Assembly (NCBI RefSeq): GCF_003628145.1
Contig: NZ_RBZV01000006.1
Span: forward strand, 186,001-250,000
From: Trinickia fusca
Lineage (GTDB): Bacteria > Pseudomonadota > Gammaproteobacteria > Burkholderiales > Burkholderiaceae
DNA: 64,000 nt
Reading direction: 5' to 3'
In this document: positions 28,440 through 36,839 of the stretch, piece by piece
Position numbering within the stretch: the stretch's first letter is position 1
Layout: the number at the start of each line of letters is the position of its first letter
The notes under the pieces: model-generated
What the model saw: the letters and a program-made list of their open reading frames with translations, nothing else
Database searches by the model: none
What the model was told of the DNA's origin: nothing
Position numbers and translations under genes: made by a program

Positions 28440-28976
28440 ATGCCCATTCATTCAAGTGCTGCGAGTATCGAAATACGCCAGGCCACGGCAATTGATGCGC
28501 GAGCTATCGCTGAAATCCATGTCGTGTCGTGGCAAGCCGCTTATGCAGGCATCATGCCTGCACAGTTCCTTGCGGGGCTGTCGATAGAAAAACGCGTGCT
28601 CGCGTGGCGCAATGCGCTCGCTGCGGGGAGGGTTCAGGTCGCGCTTGCCAGCGTAGACAAAGAACTCGCGGGCTGGACCGCATACGGCCAATGTCGGGAT
28701 GCGGACAAAGATGCAATATGGGGAGAAATCGAAGCGATCTATCTGCACCCTTCGCGTTACGGGCAAGGGATCGGCACGTCGCTCATTGAGCACGCATGCT
28801 GCTCGCTCCGGGAAATGGGCTACACACAGGCATCGCTCTGGGTGCTAACCAACAACTGGCGAGCAAGAACGTTTTACGAGCGCACGGGTTTCGTCACGGA
28901 TGAGCAATTGAAGACAGTCGAAATTGGTGGCTCGCTCCTCCACGAAATTCGTTATCGGCGGGGGCTTGCGAAGTAA
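28440..28976 (+). CDS. GNAT-family N-acetyltransferase
   Basis: The 178-residue protein has N-terminal IRQATAIDARAIAEIHVVSW, acetyl-CoA loop LHPSRYGQGIGTSLIEHACC, and WVLTNNWRARTFYERTGF. The Q-x-x-G-x-G loop is intact. It lies in a cluster of three acetyltransferase genes, with the same direction as the one at 29077. Confidence 0.88.
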   Translation: MPIHSSAASIEIRQATAIDARAIAEIHVVSWQAAYAGIMPAQFLAGLSIEKRVLAWRNALAAGRVQVALASVDKELAGWTAYGQCRDADKDAIWGEIEAIYLHPSRYGQGIGTSLIEHACCSLREMGYTQASLWVLTNNWRARTFYERTGFVTDEQLKTVEIGGSLLHEIRYRRGLAK

Positions 28977-29076
28977 GTCGTGTGATCGAGACATGCAATG
29001 CAAACACCGCGTTTGGTAAGATCAATACCGACAAAGACAATGTTCATGGACTATCCTTTCTGTACATATTGCGCCC

Positions 29077-29649
29077 ATGTCCTTGCCAACCCCGACGCTG
29101 CATACCGCTCGCCTGCTATTGCGCCCTTTCACCGAAGCCGATACGGACGCCATCTTCGTGCTGCAAAGCAGCCCACGCGTGTTGCGCTACTGGGACGCTC
29201 CGCCCTGGAAAACGCGCGCGCAAGCGGAGCGCTTTATTGCGGTTTGTCGGCAGATTGAGCAGGAAGGCACCGGCGCGCGGCTGGCCATCGAGCGCGCCGC
29301 CGACGGTGGGTTCATCGGCTGGTGCTGTTTGATCAGATGGGATCCAGACTATCGCAGCGCGAAGGTGGGCTACTGCCTCGATGAAGCCGCATGGGGCCAA
29401 GGCTTCGCCACCGAAGCCGCAGCCGCGTTGTTGCAGTGGGCCTTCGACACGCTCGACCTGAACCGTGTCCAGGCCGAGACTGACACGCGCAACACGGCAT
29501 CGAGCCGCGTGCTGGAGAAGCTCCGGTTCGTCCGCGAAGGCACGCTGCGAGAAGACTGCATTGTGGATGGCGAGATATCGGATTCCTGGGTGTATGGGCT
29601 TCTCAGGCGCGAATGGAAGCCATTGCAGTCAGGATCGGCGGCAGGCTGA
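29077..29649 (+). CDS. RimJ/RimL-type GNAT acetyltransferase
   Basis: This 190-residue protein opens LPTPTLHTARLLLRPFTEAD, the RimJ/RimL signature, with GYCLDEAAWGQGFATEAAAA as the acetyl-CoA loop and TDTRNTASSRVLEKLRF. Such enzymes acetylate protein N-termini or small molecules. The start is preceded by a C-rich stretch with a poor ribosome-binding site. Confidence 0.88.
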   Translation: MSLPTPTLHTARLLLRPFTEADTDAIFVLQSSPRVLRYWDAPPWKTRAQAERFIAVCRQIEQEGTGARLAIERAADGGFIGWCCLIRWDPDYRSAKVGYCLDEAAWGQGFATEAAAALLQWAFDTLDLNRVQAETDTRNTASSRVLEKLRFVREGTLREDCIVDGEISDSWVYGLLRREWKPLQSGSAAG

Positions 29650-29859
29650 ATCGCTCGTGATGCGCTCGTAATGTTGCGGTCACACTGCGCATCGAGCCAG
29701 TTTCACTCATTCGACATCGGTGCCTGGATCGTCGACAATCGCGAATTCAGCCGCTGGCCTTTCTAATACGACGCTGCGCGGCAACGGCAGGCGGGCGATC
29801 CACCACAACAATTGGACTCGACTCCGACCTGTCGACTTCTTCCGGGCAGTCTCATGCAT

Positions 29860-31068
29860 ATGCTAGATCCTGCAGTGGCTATCGCCACGTCCGCACTCAT
29901 GAGCACGGTGCTGCTGGTGCTGCTCGGCTCCCTCCTTCGATCTGGGATACCCGGCGTCCTCGAATGGCTTGCCGCCAATATCGCGATGGTCATCGCATTG
30001 CCGCTTATCCTGCTGCGGGGCAGGATTCCAGACACCCTATCCGTCGTAGCCGCGAACATGCTAATGGCACTGTCGGCCGTCACGTATTACGCCGGCTGCG
30101 CGCGTTTTTTAGGGCGCCCCACCCACTGGCCAGCGCTGATCGCATCACTTCTACCGCTTGGAATGGCGCTTGTCTACTGGCGTTACGCCGTCGACAGCAT
30201 TCCCATTCGCGTACTCGTCACAACGCTGTTCAGTTCCGTGGTTTGCGTCGCGGTCGCGCTTCTGGTTCTCCGACACCGTCCATCCGGGCGGTCCGCTTAT
30301 CCCTATTGGGTTACCGCTGTAATGGCATTCCTCTTTGCTCTATGCCAAGTCGCAAGAGGGATCTATTTCATGACGTTGGACGGCGCGTCGAGCTCGCTGA
30401 TGTTCGCCTCCACAGGCAGCGTGATATTGCTGGTCGCGGGGGCGGCAATTTTGCCCACGCTGTCGATGTCCGCGATGATGATGGTGCATGAGGTACTTCT
30501 CGCCGATGCGCGCGAGGCAGCGAATCGGGACTTCCTCACTGGCGCGCTCTCGCGCAAGGGCTTTGAAGCCGTCGCACGTACACAGTTGGCCGAAGCCAGC
30601 CGACGGGATTTGCCGGTCGCGCTCCTGATCGTCGACCTCGACCATTTCAAATCCATCAACGATACGCTCGGTCATGCTGGCGGCGACGCCGTGCTGCGAG
30701 AATTTGTCCGCGTGACTCAAATGCAACTGAGGCGTAGCGACGTGCTCGGACGCATGGGCGGTGAGGAATTTGCCGTGCTACTGCCGGCAACGGAGCTAGA
30801 CGACGCGCGACATTTCGCGGAGCGGCTGCGCAACGCAGTGATCGCACAGCCCGTGACAACCGTTGCCGGGCCGTGCACATACCGCATCAGCGGCGGCTTG
30901 GCCGCTTGGCGGTCGGGCGAAACCCTGGACCACCTGAGCACGAGAGCGGACATGGCGCTATACGAGGCCAAGCGTTCAGGACGCAACAGGGTGTGCGTTC
31001 ACGAGGCGACACCGAGCGCATATGCCTTGCCGCCACAAGGCAGTCTCGAACGGGCTTCGGTTTCGTAA
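29860..31068 (+). CDS. Membrane-bound GGDEF diguanylate cyclase
   Basis: The ATG at 29860 gives 402 residues; an earlier start at 29812 is possible. Residues 1-200 hold about six hydrophobic helices (a 7TM-like sensor region). The GGDEF domain follows at about 235-390, with active-site motif RMGGEEFAVLLPA (GGEEF is catalytically competent) and VDLDHFKSINDTLGHAGGD. It makes cyclic-di-GMP from GTP. No EAL domain and no obvious allosteric RxxD just before GGEEF. Confidence 0.9.
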   Translation: MLDPAVAIATSALMSTVLLVLLGSLLRSGIPGVLEWLAANIAMVIALPLILLRGRIPDTLSVVAANMLMALSAVTYYAGCARFLGRPTHWPALIASLLPLGMALVYWRYAVDSIPIRVLVTTLFSSVVCVAVALLVLRHRPSGRSAYPYWVTAVMAFLFALCQVARGIYFMTLDGASSSLMFASTGSVILLVAGAAILPTLSMSAMMMVHEVLLADAREAANRDFLTGALSRKGFEAVARTQLAEASRRDLPVALLIVDLDHFKSINDTLGHAGGDAVLREFVRVTQMQLRRSDVLGRMGGEEFAVLLPATELDDARHFAERLRNAVIAQPVTTVAGPCTYRISGGLAAWRSGETLDHLSTRADMALYEAKRSGRNRVCVHEATPSAYALPPQGSLERASVS

Positions 31069-31112
31069 GCACCCGGACGCCGTACAGCTATCCGGGATCG
31101 GAACGATATGAA

Positions 31113-32198
31113 TCAGTTACCGCTGGCATTGGCCCCCCGAGACCGATAGCGCAGCAAATGATCGGTACCAGATTCAGCCAACCAGACCTCCCCCGGTCGC
31201 CCCATCATCTGGCGTACGTTCCCGTGTGGCCGAGGCAGCGTAACCACATCGAACCGCTCGGATCGAGGATCGAAGCGCACTAGCGCGTTGGCGCTCCATT
31301 CACTGAGCCAGACGATGTCCCGGTCGTCGACGAAGATCGCGTACGCATGCGGATCCCGCCCAGGCAACGGCCATTCACGCCATTGATGCGTTGCCGGGTC
31401 GAACACGCCGACCTTTCCTGCGTTCCACTCGCTGACCCAGACGCGTCCTTTCGAATCGGACCATACTCGGCGTGCGCCCTGATTTGGCGTCGGCGGCTCG
31501 ATCACCTGCGCTGCGCCGCTCGCGGGATCGATGCGGCCGAGATAGCTGCCAGCCAGTGACGCGAAGTACAAGCTGCCGTCAGGGGTGACACAGATGCCAT
31601 ACGGCCCCGCCCCACGCGGCGCATCGAACACGCGCATATGGCCGCTCGCCGGGTCGAGCTCGCCGTAGATTCCGCTTTGCCCCGTAAACCACAGGTGCCC
31701 TCGCTTGTCGAAAACCGCTGTGTTCAGATTGGCGTTTGGCCGGTCCTTCGGCAACGGGAAACGCGTAACCGCGAGCGTCCTTGGGTCGACACGCACAATC
31801 GCGTTCAGGCCTCCGTCCGTGATCCATGCCGCCTGATCGGGACCGGTGATCACGCCATGCGGCGCGGCCCCCTCGCCGAGCAGGACCCTGTCGGTCTTGC
31901 CGCCACGCGGGTCCAACCGTCCAACGACACCTTTTGCCTGGGCGGTGTACCACACGGTGCCGTCGGGCGCCGGCGCGACATCATGCGGCGCGCTGCCGGA
32001 GGGAACGGCGAACGTGTCGAACGACTGAGACGTAGATTGAGGCTGAGGCTGCGACTGCGACTGCGCTTGCGCCAAACCAATGGTGGCTATGGCGCTCACC
32101 AGCGCGAGTGCAAAGACCCGGGCAAACCCAGATCCAAGCATCCCGTGCACCGTCGCTGCAACCGCTCCCTTCGCGATGTGAAGCATGTCCGTCCCCAT
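31113..32198 (-). CDS. Secreted virginiamycin-B-lyase-like beta-propeller
   Basis: The 361-residue protein has a signal peptide up to LAQAQS, followed by a Gln/Ser/Pro-rich low-complexity linker. It then has six or so repeats of a streptogramin-lyase blade (GTVWYTAQAKGVVGRLDP, GHLWFTGQSGIYGELDP, GRVWVSEWNAGKVGVFDP, IVWLSEWSANALVRFDP). True Vgb enzymes cleave type B streptogramins; most homologues have unknown roles. No antibiotic cluster is nearby, so the function is open. Confidence 0.8.
   Translation of the reverse strand: MGTDMLHIAKGAVAATVHGMLGSGFARVFALALVSAIATIGLAQAQSQSQPQPQSTSQSFDTFAVPSGSAPHDVAPAPDGTVWYTAQAKGVVGRLDPRGGKTDRVLLGEGAAPHGVITGPDQAAWITDGGLNAIVRVDPRTLAVTRFPLPKDRPNANLNTAVFDKRGHLWFTGQSGIYGELDPASGHMRVFDAPRGAGPYGICVTPDGSLYFASLAGSYLGRIDPASGAAQVIEPPTPNQGARRVWSDSKGRVWVSEWNAGKVGVFDPATHQWREWPLPGRDPHAYAIFVDDRDIVWLSEWSANALVRFDPRSERFDVVTLPRPHGNVRQMMGRPGEVWLAESGTDHLLRYRSRGANASGN
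32033..32069 (-). repeat. Hexamer-type simple repeat in the Vgb-like gene
   Basis: Direct imperfect copies of CTGAGG/CTGCGA encode the QSQSQPQPQS linker. Such tracts can expand or contract by slippage; the frame stays intact because the unit is a multiple of three. Confidence 0.6.
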
Positions 32199-32271
32199 GT
32201 CCCATGGATGGGCTCAAAACGCGCAAGCAGCTTCATTGTGCGCTTATCCATGGGGCGGTATATCGCGAGCA

Positions 32272-32676
32272 TTACCGCTCGTCGGGGAATGTGTCACCGA
32301 ACATCGGATGACCTCCAGCGGATTCGCTGCGCGTCGCTTCGTCCTGCAGCACGTCCCAGTGCTCGACGAGCTTTCCGTCCTCGATGCGCAAGATGTCCAG
32401 CGCGATCATGGCGGCGGGATTTGCCGAACTGGTGTACCGACTGTGCACCCAGACGAAGTCGTCTTTGGCAATCGCCATATCGTATTCGAAGCGAATGTCC
32501 GCAAGCTCACGGACGAGACCGAAAAGCCCTTCCCGCCCGGCCGGAACGTGGCGGCTGTGCTGGACGTAGGATTCGGACCAGAACTGCGCCGCCCTGGCGT
32601 AGTCCTTCTTGTTGAACAACGTGTCCAATGCTTCGAGAACGAATGCGGTGTTCTTCTCTTCAAGGGTTGCAGTCAT
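32272..32676 (-). CDS. SnoaL/NTF2-like polyketide-cyclase-fold protein
   Basis: The ATG at 32676 gives 134 residues. FVLEALDTLFNKKDYARAAQFW, then YVQHSRHVPAGREGL and FEYDMAIAKDDFVWVHSRY match SnoaL-like proteins. EHWDVLQDEATRSESAGG is the usual end of this subgroup. It is 40 bases downstream of an SDR gene on the same strand, so likely in one operon. The role may be hydrolysis or binding of a small product; not known. Confidence 0.8.
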   Translation of the reverse strand: MTATLEEKNTAFVLEALDTLFNKKDYARAAQFWSESYVQHSRHVPAGREGLFGLVRELADIRFEYDMAIAKDDFVWVHSRYTSSANPAAMIALDILRIEDGKLVEHWDVLQDEATRSESAGGHPMFGDTFPDER

Positions 32677-32716
32677 GACATGAACTCCGGTGATGGCTGG
32701 CGTCGTGTAGCGGCCG

Positions 32717-33478
32717 TTATTCGATGGGAATCGGGTTGTCGAGGATGAGCTGGTTGAACTGCTCGACAAACGCGTGCTCGTTGGGCCCCGCGTTGTCGCG
32801 CAGGGGTCTGGCCGCCTCGACGACAACCTCGGTGGTTGCCGTTTCCAGGAGCGTCATCGTTTCGGCGATAAACGCGTCGAGCGGCATGGCGCGCGGGTCG
32901 CCGCTTTTGTGAACGAGATCCGTGTCGACCCAGGGCGGCGCGATTTCGAGCACTCGGACGCTCGTATTGCGCAACACGAAGCGTTGCGACAGCGTGTACG
33001 AGTGAATCGCGGCTTTGGTAGCGGAGTACAACGCGGTCGCCGCAAGCGGCACGTACGCGAGTACCGAACTGTTGTTGATGAGGTACGACTCGGGCTGCTG
33101 CTTCAGATGCTCGACGAAGGCCGCGCTGACGCGTACCGGGCCAAGCAGGTTCGTGTTGACGAGATGGGCGGCTTGATCGTCGTCGAGTGGCCCACCGGCG
33201 TCGTCGAACGGCATGATGCCGGCGTTGTTGATCACGGCGTTCAATGTCGGATAGCGTTCGATCAATTGCGCGGCGACCTCGCGAATCTGCGCAGCGTCGC
33301 CGATCTCGAGCTCCACGGTATCGATGCCGGGATTCGCCTTCGCGATCTCATCAAGCAACGCCCTGCGCCGCCCCGCGATGATGACCTTGTTGCCGCGCTT
33401 GTTGAGGGCCTCTGCAAGTGCGCGACCGATGCCCGACGTACCACCCGTGATGAACACGGTATTTCCGCTGAGTTTCAT
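32717..33478 (-). CDS. Short-chain dehydrogenase/reductase (DltE-like)
   Basis: This 253-residue protein has the NAD(P) motif TGGTSGIGRA at its start, NNAGI near 90, a Ser region and YSATKAAIH with the catalytic Tyr/Lys pair. It ends in an operon with the SnoaL-like gene; the second SDR lies 54 bases upstream on the same strand. GlxA-type regulator is divergent upstream, implying control. The substrate is unknown. Confidence 0.9.
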   Translation of the reverse strand: MKLSGNTVFITGGTSGIGRALAEALNKRGNKVIIAGRRRALLDEIAKANPGIDTVELEIGDAAQIREVAAQLIERYPTLNAVINNAGIMPFDDAGGPLDDDQAAHLVNTNLLGPVRVSAAFVEHLKQQPESYLINNSSVLAYVPLAATALYSATKAAIHSYTLSQRFVLRNTSVRVLEIAPPWVDTDLVHKSGDPRAMPLDAFIAETMTLLETATTEVVVEAARPLRDNAGPNEHAFVEQFNQLILDNPIPIE

Positions 33479-33532
33479 GATAAGAACTCCTGATCAATAT
33501 GGATTGGATGAAGGCTCGATATCCGGGACTTA

Positions 33533-34330
33533 TCAGGCCGTCGCGTATCGCGGTGCAGGAACATCGCTCGACAGGTGCGTCGACATCGTGCGCCGAGCGG
33601 CTTCATAGGCTTCCCACTCTTCGCCCGCGTGCAATGACGGAATCGTCACGAGTTCGCGACGGTCGAAGCCGATCAACGCCGCGTCGACCATGTCAGCGGC
33701 GGACATGACGATTTCCTTAGGCAAATGCTCGATCGGGAGACCCCCGGTCTGCCAGAAATCGGTAGCCGTTGCACCGGGCAATACGGCTTGCACCTGCACG
33801 CCCTTGTCGGCGAGCTCGTGGTGCAGTGACTGGCTGAAGGCGAGCACAAAGGCCTTGCTGCCGCCGTAGACGCCGTTGAGTGTCTCCGGCGAGATCGCGA
33901 CGATGGACGATATATTGATGACCGCCCCCTTGCCGCGCGCCACGAAGCCCGGGACTGCCGCATACGTCAGGCGGGTGAGCGCGGTAACGTTCAGGTCGAT
34001 CAAGCGCGTCATCGCGTCGACGTCGCTGTCGAGCAGCGGCGTATGCGTCCCCACGCCCGCGTTGTTGACCAGCAGCGTGATGCTTGCGTCCTGTTTCAAT
34101 TTCGTTTCGACGCCGGCAAGTGCCGCGCGGTCGTTGAGGTCCGCGTCGACGATTTCGACGCTCCGGCGCGTCTCGTTCGTAATGCGGTCGGCAAGGGAGA
34201 TCAACCGGTCGCGATTGCGTGCGACCAGAATCAGGTCGTAGCCGCGGCGTGCCAGCCGGTCGGCGTAGATCGCGCCGATACCCGACGATGCGCCGGTAAT
34301 AAGGGCCGTACCTTGATGTGCTTGTGCCAT
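33533..34330 (-). CDS. Short-chain dehydrogenase/reductase
   Basis: Start at 34330 (MAQAHQGTALITGASSGIG) gives 265 residues; upstream in-frame codons would enter the divergent promoter. TGASSGIGAIYADRLA binds the dinucleotide, NNAGVG is present, and YGGSKAFVLAFS carries the catalytic Tyr/Lys. It is the first gene of a three-gene minus operon controlled from the GlxA intergenic region. Confidence 0.9.
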   Translation of the reverse strand: MAQAHQGTALITGASSGIGAIYADRLARRGYDLILVARNRDRLISLADRITNETRRSVEIVDADLNDRAALAGVETKLKQDASITLLVNNAGVGTHTPLLDSDVDAMTRLIDLNVTALTRLTYAAVPGFVARGKGAVINISSIVAISPETLNGVYGGSKAFVLAFSQSLHHELADKGVQVQAVLPGATATDFWQTGGLPIEHLPKEIVMSAADMVDAALIGFDRRELVTIPSLHAGEEWEAYEAARRTMSTHLSSDVPAPRYATA

Positions 34331-34459
34331 GATGTCGCTCCGTTTCGAAGGTCGTTGATGAATGCGTGAGTCCATTCTGGCTTCACTTTGGCGCGACGGA
34401 AATGACGTATATGGGTATGATTCAGGACATGGCTCGATGGCCTTGCTCGGAGAACGGAC

Positions 34460-35404
34460 ATGCACCGGATCGGCTTTCTGCTCAGCGATGGTTTTCAGAT
34501 CATGGCGCTCGCACCGCAGTCCGTGTTCGAGTACGCGAACATGACGGCCGGCGAGGCGTTCTATACGCTGGAGAATTTTTCGGTAGCCGGCGGCGAGGTG
34601 CGCTCATCGCTCGGCGTGGCGGTGGGCACGCGGTCGCTGCGTGGAAAGATCGACGTGGACACTTGGATCGTCGCCGGGGTCAATGATCCGCTCAGTTCGC
34701 CACCGCCTGAAAAGATCCTTGCTTTCTTGCGCAAGGGGGGCAGTCGCGCGAGACGCATCGCCGGGATCTGCACTGGCGCATTCGTGCTCGCGGAAGCGGG
34801 CTTGCTGGCCGAACGGCGCGCTACGACGCATTGGGCGTATGGCCGCGAAATGCAGAAGCGCTTTCCCGACATCCGCGTCGAAGAAGACCGCATTTATATC
34901 GTCGACGGTCCGGTCTGGACGTCCGCTGGCATGACAGCGGGCCTCGATCTGGCGCTCGCGATGGTGGAAAAGGATCTGGGAGCGGAAATCGCCCGTTCAG
35001 TGGCGCACAAGCTGGTCATGCATCAGCGCCGGGCGGGCGGCCAGTCGCAACACTCCGAAATGCTGGACCTCGCCCCGAAGTCAGATCGCATCCAGAATGC
35101 GCTGAACTATGCGCGCCAGAATCTGAGCCGCTCGCTGACGGTCGAGGAGTTGGCCGAAACCGTTCACCTGAGTCCACGCCAGTTCAGCCGCGTGTTCACG
35201 CTCGAAACGGGACAGTCTCCGGCCAAAGCCATCGAAAAATTACGATTGGAGGCGGCGCGGCTGATGATCGAACAGAGCCGGCATCCGCTTGATGTCATCG
35301 CTAGAGAAACGGGCTTTCGCGATCGCCGACACCTGCGCGAAGCCTTCGTGCGCGGGTTTGGCCTTCCGCCCCAGGCGGTACGGCGCGACGCGCGTATGGA
35401 TTAG
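34460..35404 (+). CDS. GlxA-type AraC transcriptional regulator
   Basis: This is a 314-residue protein. The N-terminal DJ-1/PfpI domain (residues 1-180) keeps the nucleophile-elbow region GICTGAFVLAEAGLL. The AraC helix-turn-helix pair follows at about 215-310 (LTVEELAETVHLSPRQFSRVF, then ETGFRDRRHLREAF). It is divergent from the SDR operon and probably activates it. The ATG has CGGAG upstream. Confidence 0.92.
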   Translation: MHRIGFLLSDGFQIMALAPQSVFEYANMTAGEAFYTLENFSVAGGEVRSSLGVAVGTRSLRGKIDVDTWIVAGVNDPLSSPPPEKILAFLRKGGSRARRIAGICTGAFVLAEAGLLAERRATTHWAYGREMQKRFPDIRVEEDRIYIVDGPVWTSAGMTAGLDLALAMVEKDLGAEIARSVAHKLVMHQRRAGGQSQHSEMLDLAPKSDRIQNALNYARQNLSRSLTVEELAETVHLSPRQFSRVFTLETGQSPAKAIEKLRLEAARLMIEQSRHPLDVIARETGFRDRRHLREAFVRGFGLPPQAVRRDARMD

Positions 35405-35461
35405 ACTTTCGGCGACTTGCGTTTTGACTAGCATCTCTCGACTCCCCCCATTGCCCCTCTC

Positions 35462-35566
35462 ATGAACCGCGCTCGCTCCTTCTTCGAAGAACTCAACGCT
35501 CACTATCTGCAGCTTCTTCGAGCGGAAGGCGACCTCTACTGGTTGACCCATACCGGCCGCACATGA
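35462..35566 (+). pseudogene. Possible remnant of an M3-type oligopeptidase gene start
   Basis: A 34-codon frame, MNRARSFFEELNAHYLQLLR then GDLYWLTHTGRT, ends in TGA. The phrase LNxxYLxLxRxxxDLYW resembles the N-terminus of peptidase M3-like proteins, but no downstream remainder exists. I read it as a decayed fragment with modest confidence. Confidence 0.35.
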
Positions 35567-35696
35567 CGCTTGCATTATGCTCCATCGTCTAGAATCAGCT
35601 TACATGCAGCGCTTGCGATCAGCACAATCGCAGCAGTGTGACGGTCGAGCCTGCATGCCCTAATCCCGATTCTAGGTGTTCGTAAGGGGAATCAGC

Positions 35697-35990
35697 ATGG
35701 CGACGTATGTGGTTCTTGCGAAATTCACTGACCAGGGTATCCGCGCCGTAAAAAACAGTGCGCAGCGGGCTACCCAGGCAGCGGAGATGGCCAAATCTTT
35801 CGGCTGTGAAATGAAGGAAGTTTACTGGACATTGGGTGGCTATGACATCGTCACGATAGTGGAGGCTTCGGACGAGCAAAGTTTCATGTCATTTGGTCTC
35901 GCGCTCGGGTCCGAAGGGAACATCCGTACGGAGACACTCCGTGCATTCAGGAAAGATGAATTTGCCGCTCTTCTCGGCAAACTTCAATAA
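35697..35990 (+). CDS. GYD domain protein
   Basis: The 97-residue protein starts MATYVVLAKFTDQGIRAVKN, then MKEVYWTLGGYDIVTIVEA, the GYD motif that names the family. The function is unknown. Ribosome-binding site AAGGGG lies upstream of the ATG at 35697. Confidence 0.88.
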   Translation: MATYVVLAKFTDQGIRAVKNSAQRATQAAEMAKSFGCEMKEVYWTLGGYDIVTIVEASDEQSFMSFGLALGSEGNIRTETLRAFRKDEFAALLGKLQ

Positions 35991-36151
35991 AAGTAGGCAA
36001 CCCATCACCTTTACCCTCTCGGGCGCGACATAGCAGTTCAATTCGATCCAAACGTTGCGCCCCTCGCCTCGGGCTGCACTTCCGTTACACCTTCCGATCG
36101 ATCGAGGCGGGGGAACCCCAATGTGCAAAATTTAGAGCAGACGTCGAACAT

Positions 36152-36715
36152 CTAGGCGAGCAGCAGCAAGGCATCCGCGAGCGACAGCACGGTTGTGCGC
36201 GAATCGAACGCGGTAGAGAACAGATGTTCGTGTACCACCTGATCCGGGTCGTAGCAGCAATCCTTGACCGTGTACAAGCGGAAGTCCGCGTCGCTGGCAT
36301 ACGCAACCGACGACAGCACGACACCGGTCGACGCAATGCCGACCATAATCAGCGAATCGACACCTTGTGCGGTAAGTCGTGCCTCGAGATCGGTGCCAAA
36401 GAACACACTGGCGCGATGCGCGATGATCAGCGGTTCATTGGCCTGCTGGCCTAACTCCGGCGAGACTCGATCTTCGACGAAGAGACCAAGTTGCTTGATT
36501 CCCTGCCCATTTTTGTTCAATGGGCTGACTTCCAGATAGCCGGGACTGAATCGGAGGTTGGCGAAATAGACGCGAACACCTTTGGCCCGCGCTGCGTCGC
36601 ATAGTTTGCGCGTATTGGCGAGCAGGGTCGGCGCGACCGATGGAAAGAGTCCGAGAATATCGGTCTGATAATGCATGACGACAAGCGCCGTTTGCGCCGG
36701 CTCGATTGCCTCCAT
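36152..36715 (-). CDS. Isochorismatase-family hydrolase lacking the usual Cys
   Basis: The 187-residue protein fits the isochorismatase fold: opening ALVVMHYQTDILG with the Asp, a Lys/Arg region FANLRFSPGYLEV, and LIMVGIASTGVVLSSVAY. At the place of the nucleophilic Cys of cysteine hydrolases it has Gly-Val, as in true isochorismatases and some uncharacterised homologues. It may thus catalyse a different hydrolysis or none. It is the last gene after the lactate permease in the same direction. Confidence 0.8.
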   Translation of the reverse strand: MEAIEPAQTALVVMHYQTDILGLFPSVAPTLLANTRKLCDAARAKGVRVYFANLRFSPGYLEVSPLNKNGQGIKQLGLFVEDRVSPELGQQANEPLIIAHRASVFFGTDLEARLTAQGVDSLIMVGIASTGVVLSSVAYASDADFRLYTVKDCCYDPDQVVHEHLFSTAFDSRTTVLSLADALLLLA

Positions 36716-36839
36716 TCACACTTCCCCTTTAGGTCGACACGCAGTTCATATTCACGGCCTGAGAACGTCGAACGCAGCGAAACACGCTATTGCCCAAACG
36801 ACGCTTCCCTGCCGCGAAATAATACTTCATGCGACGCGC

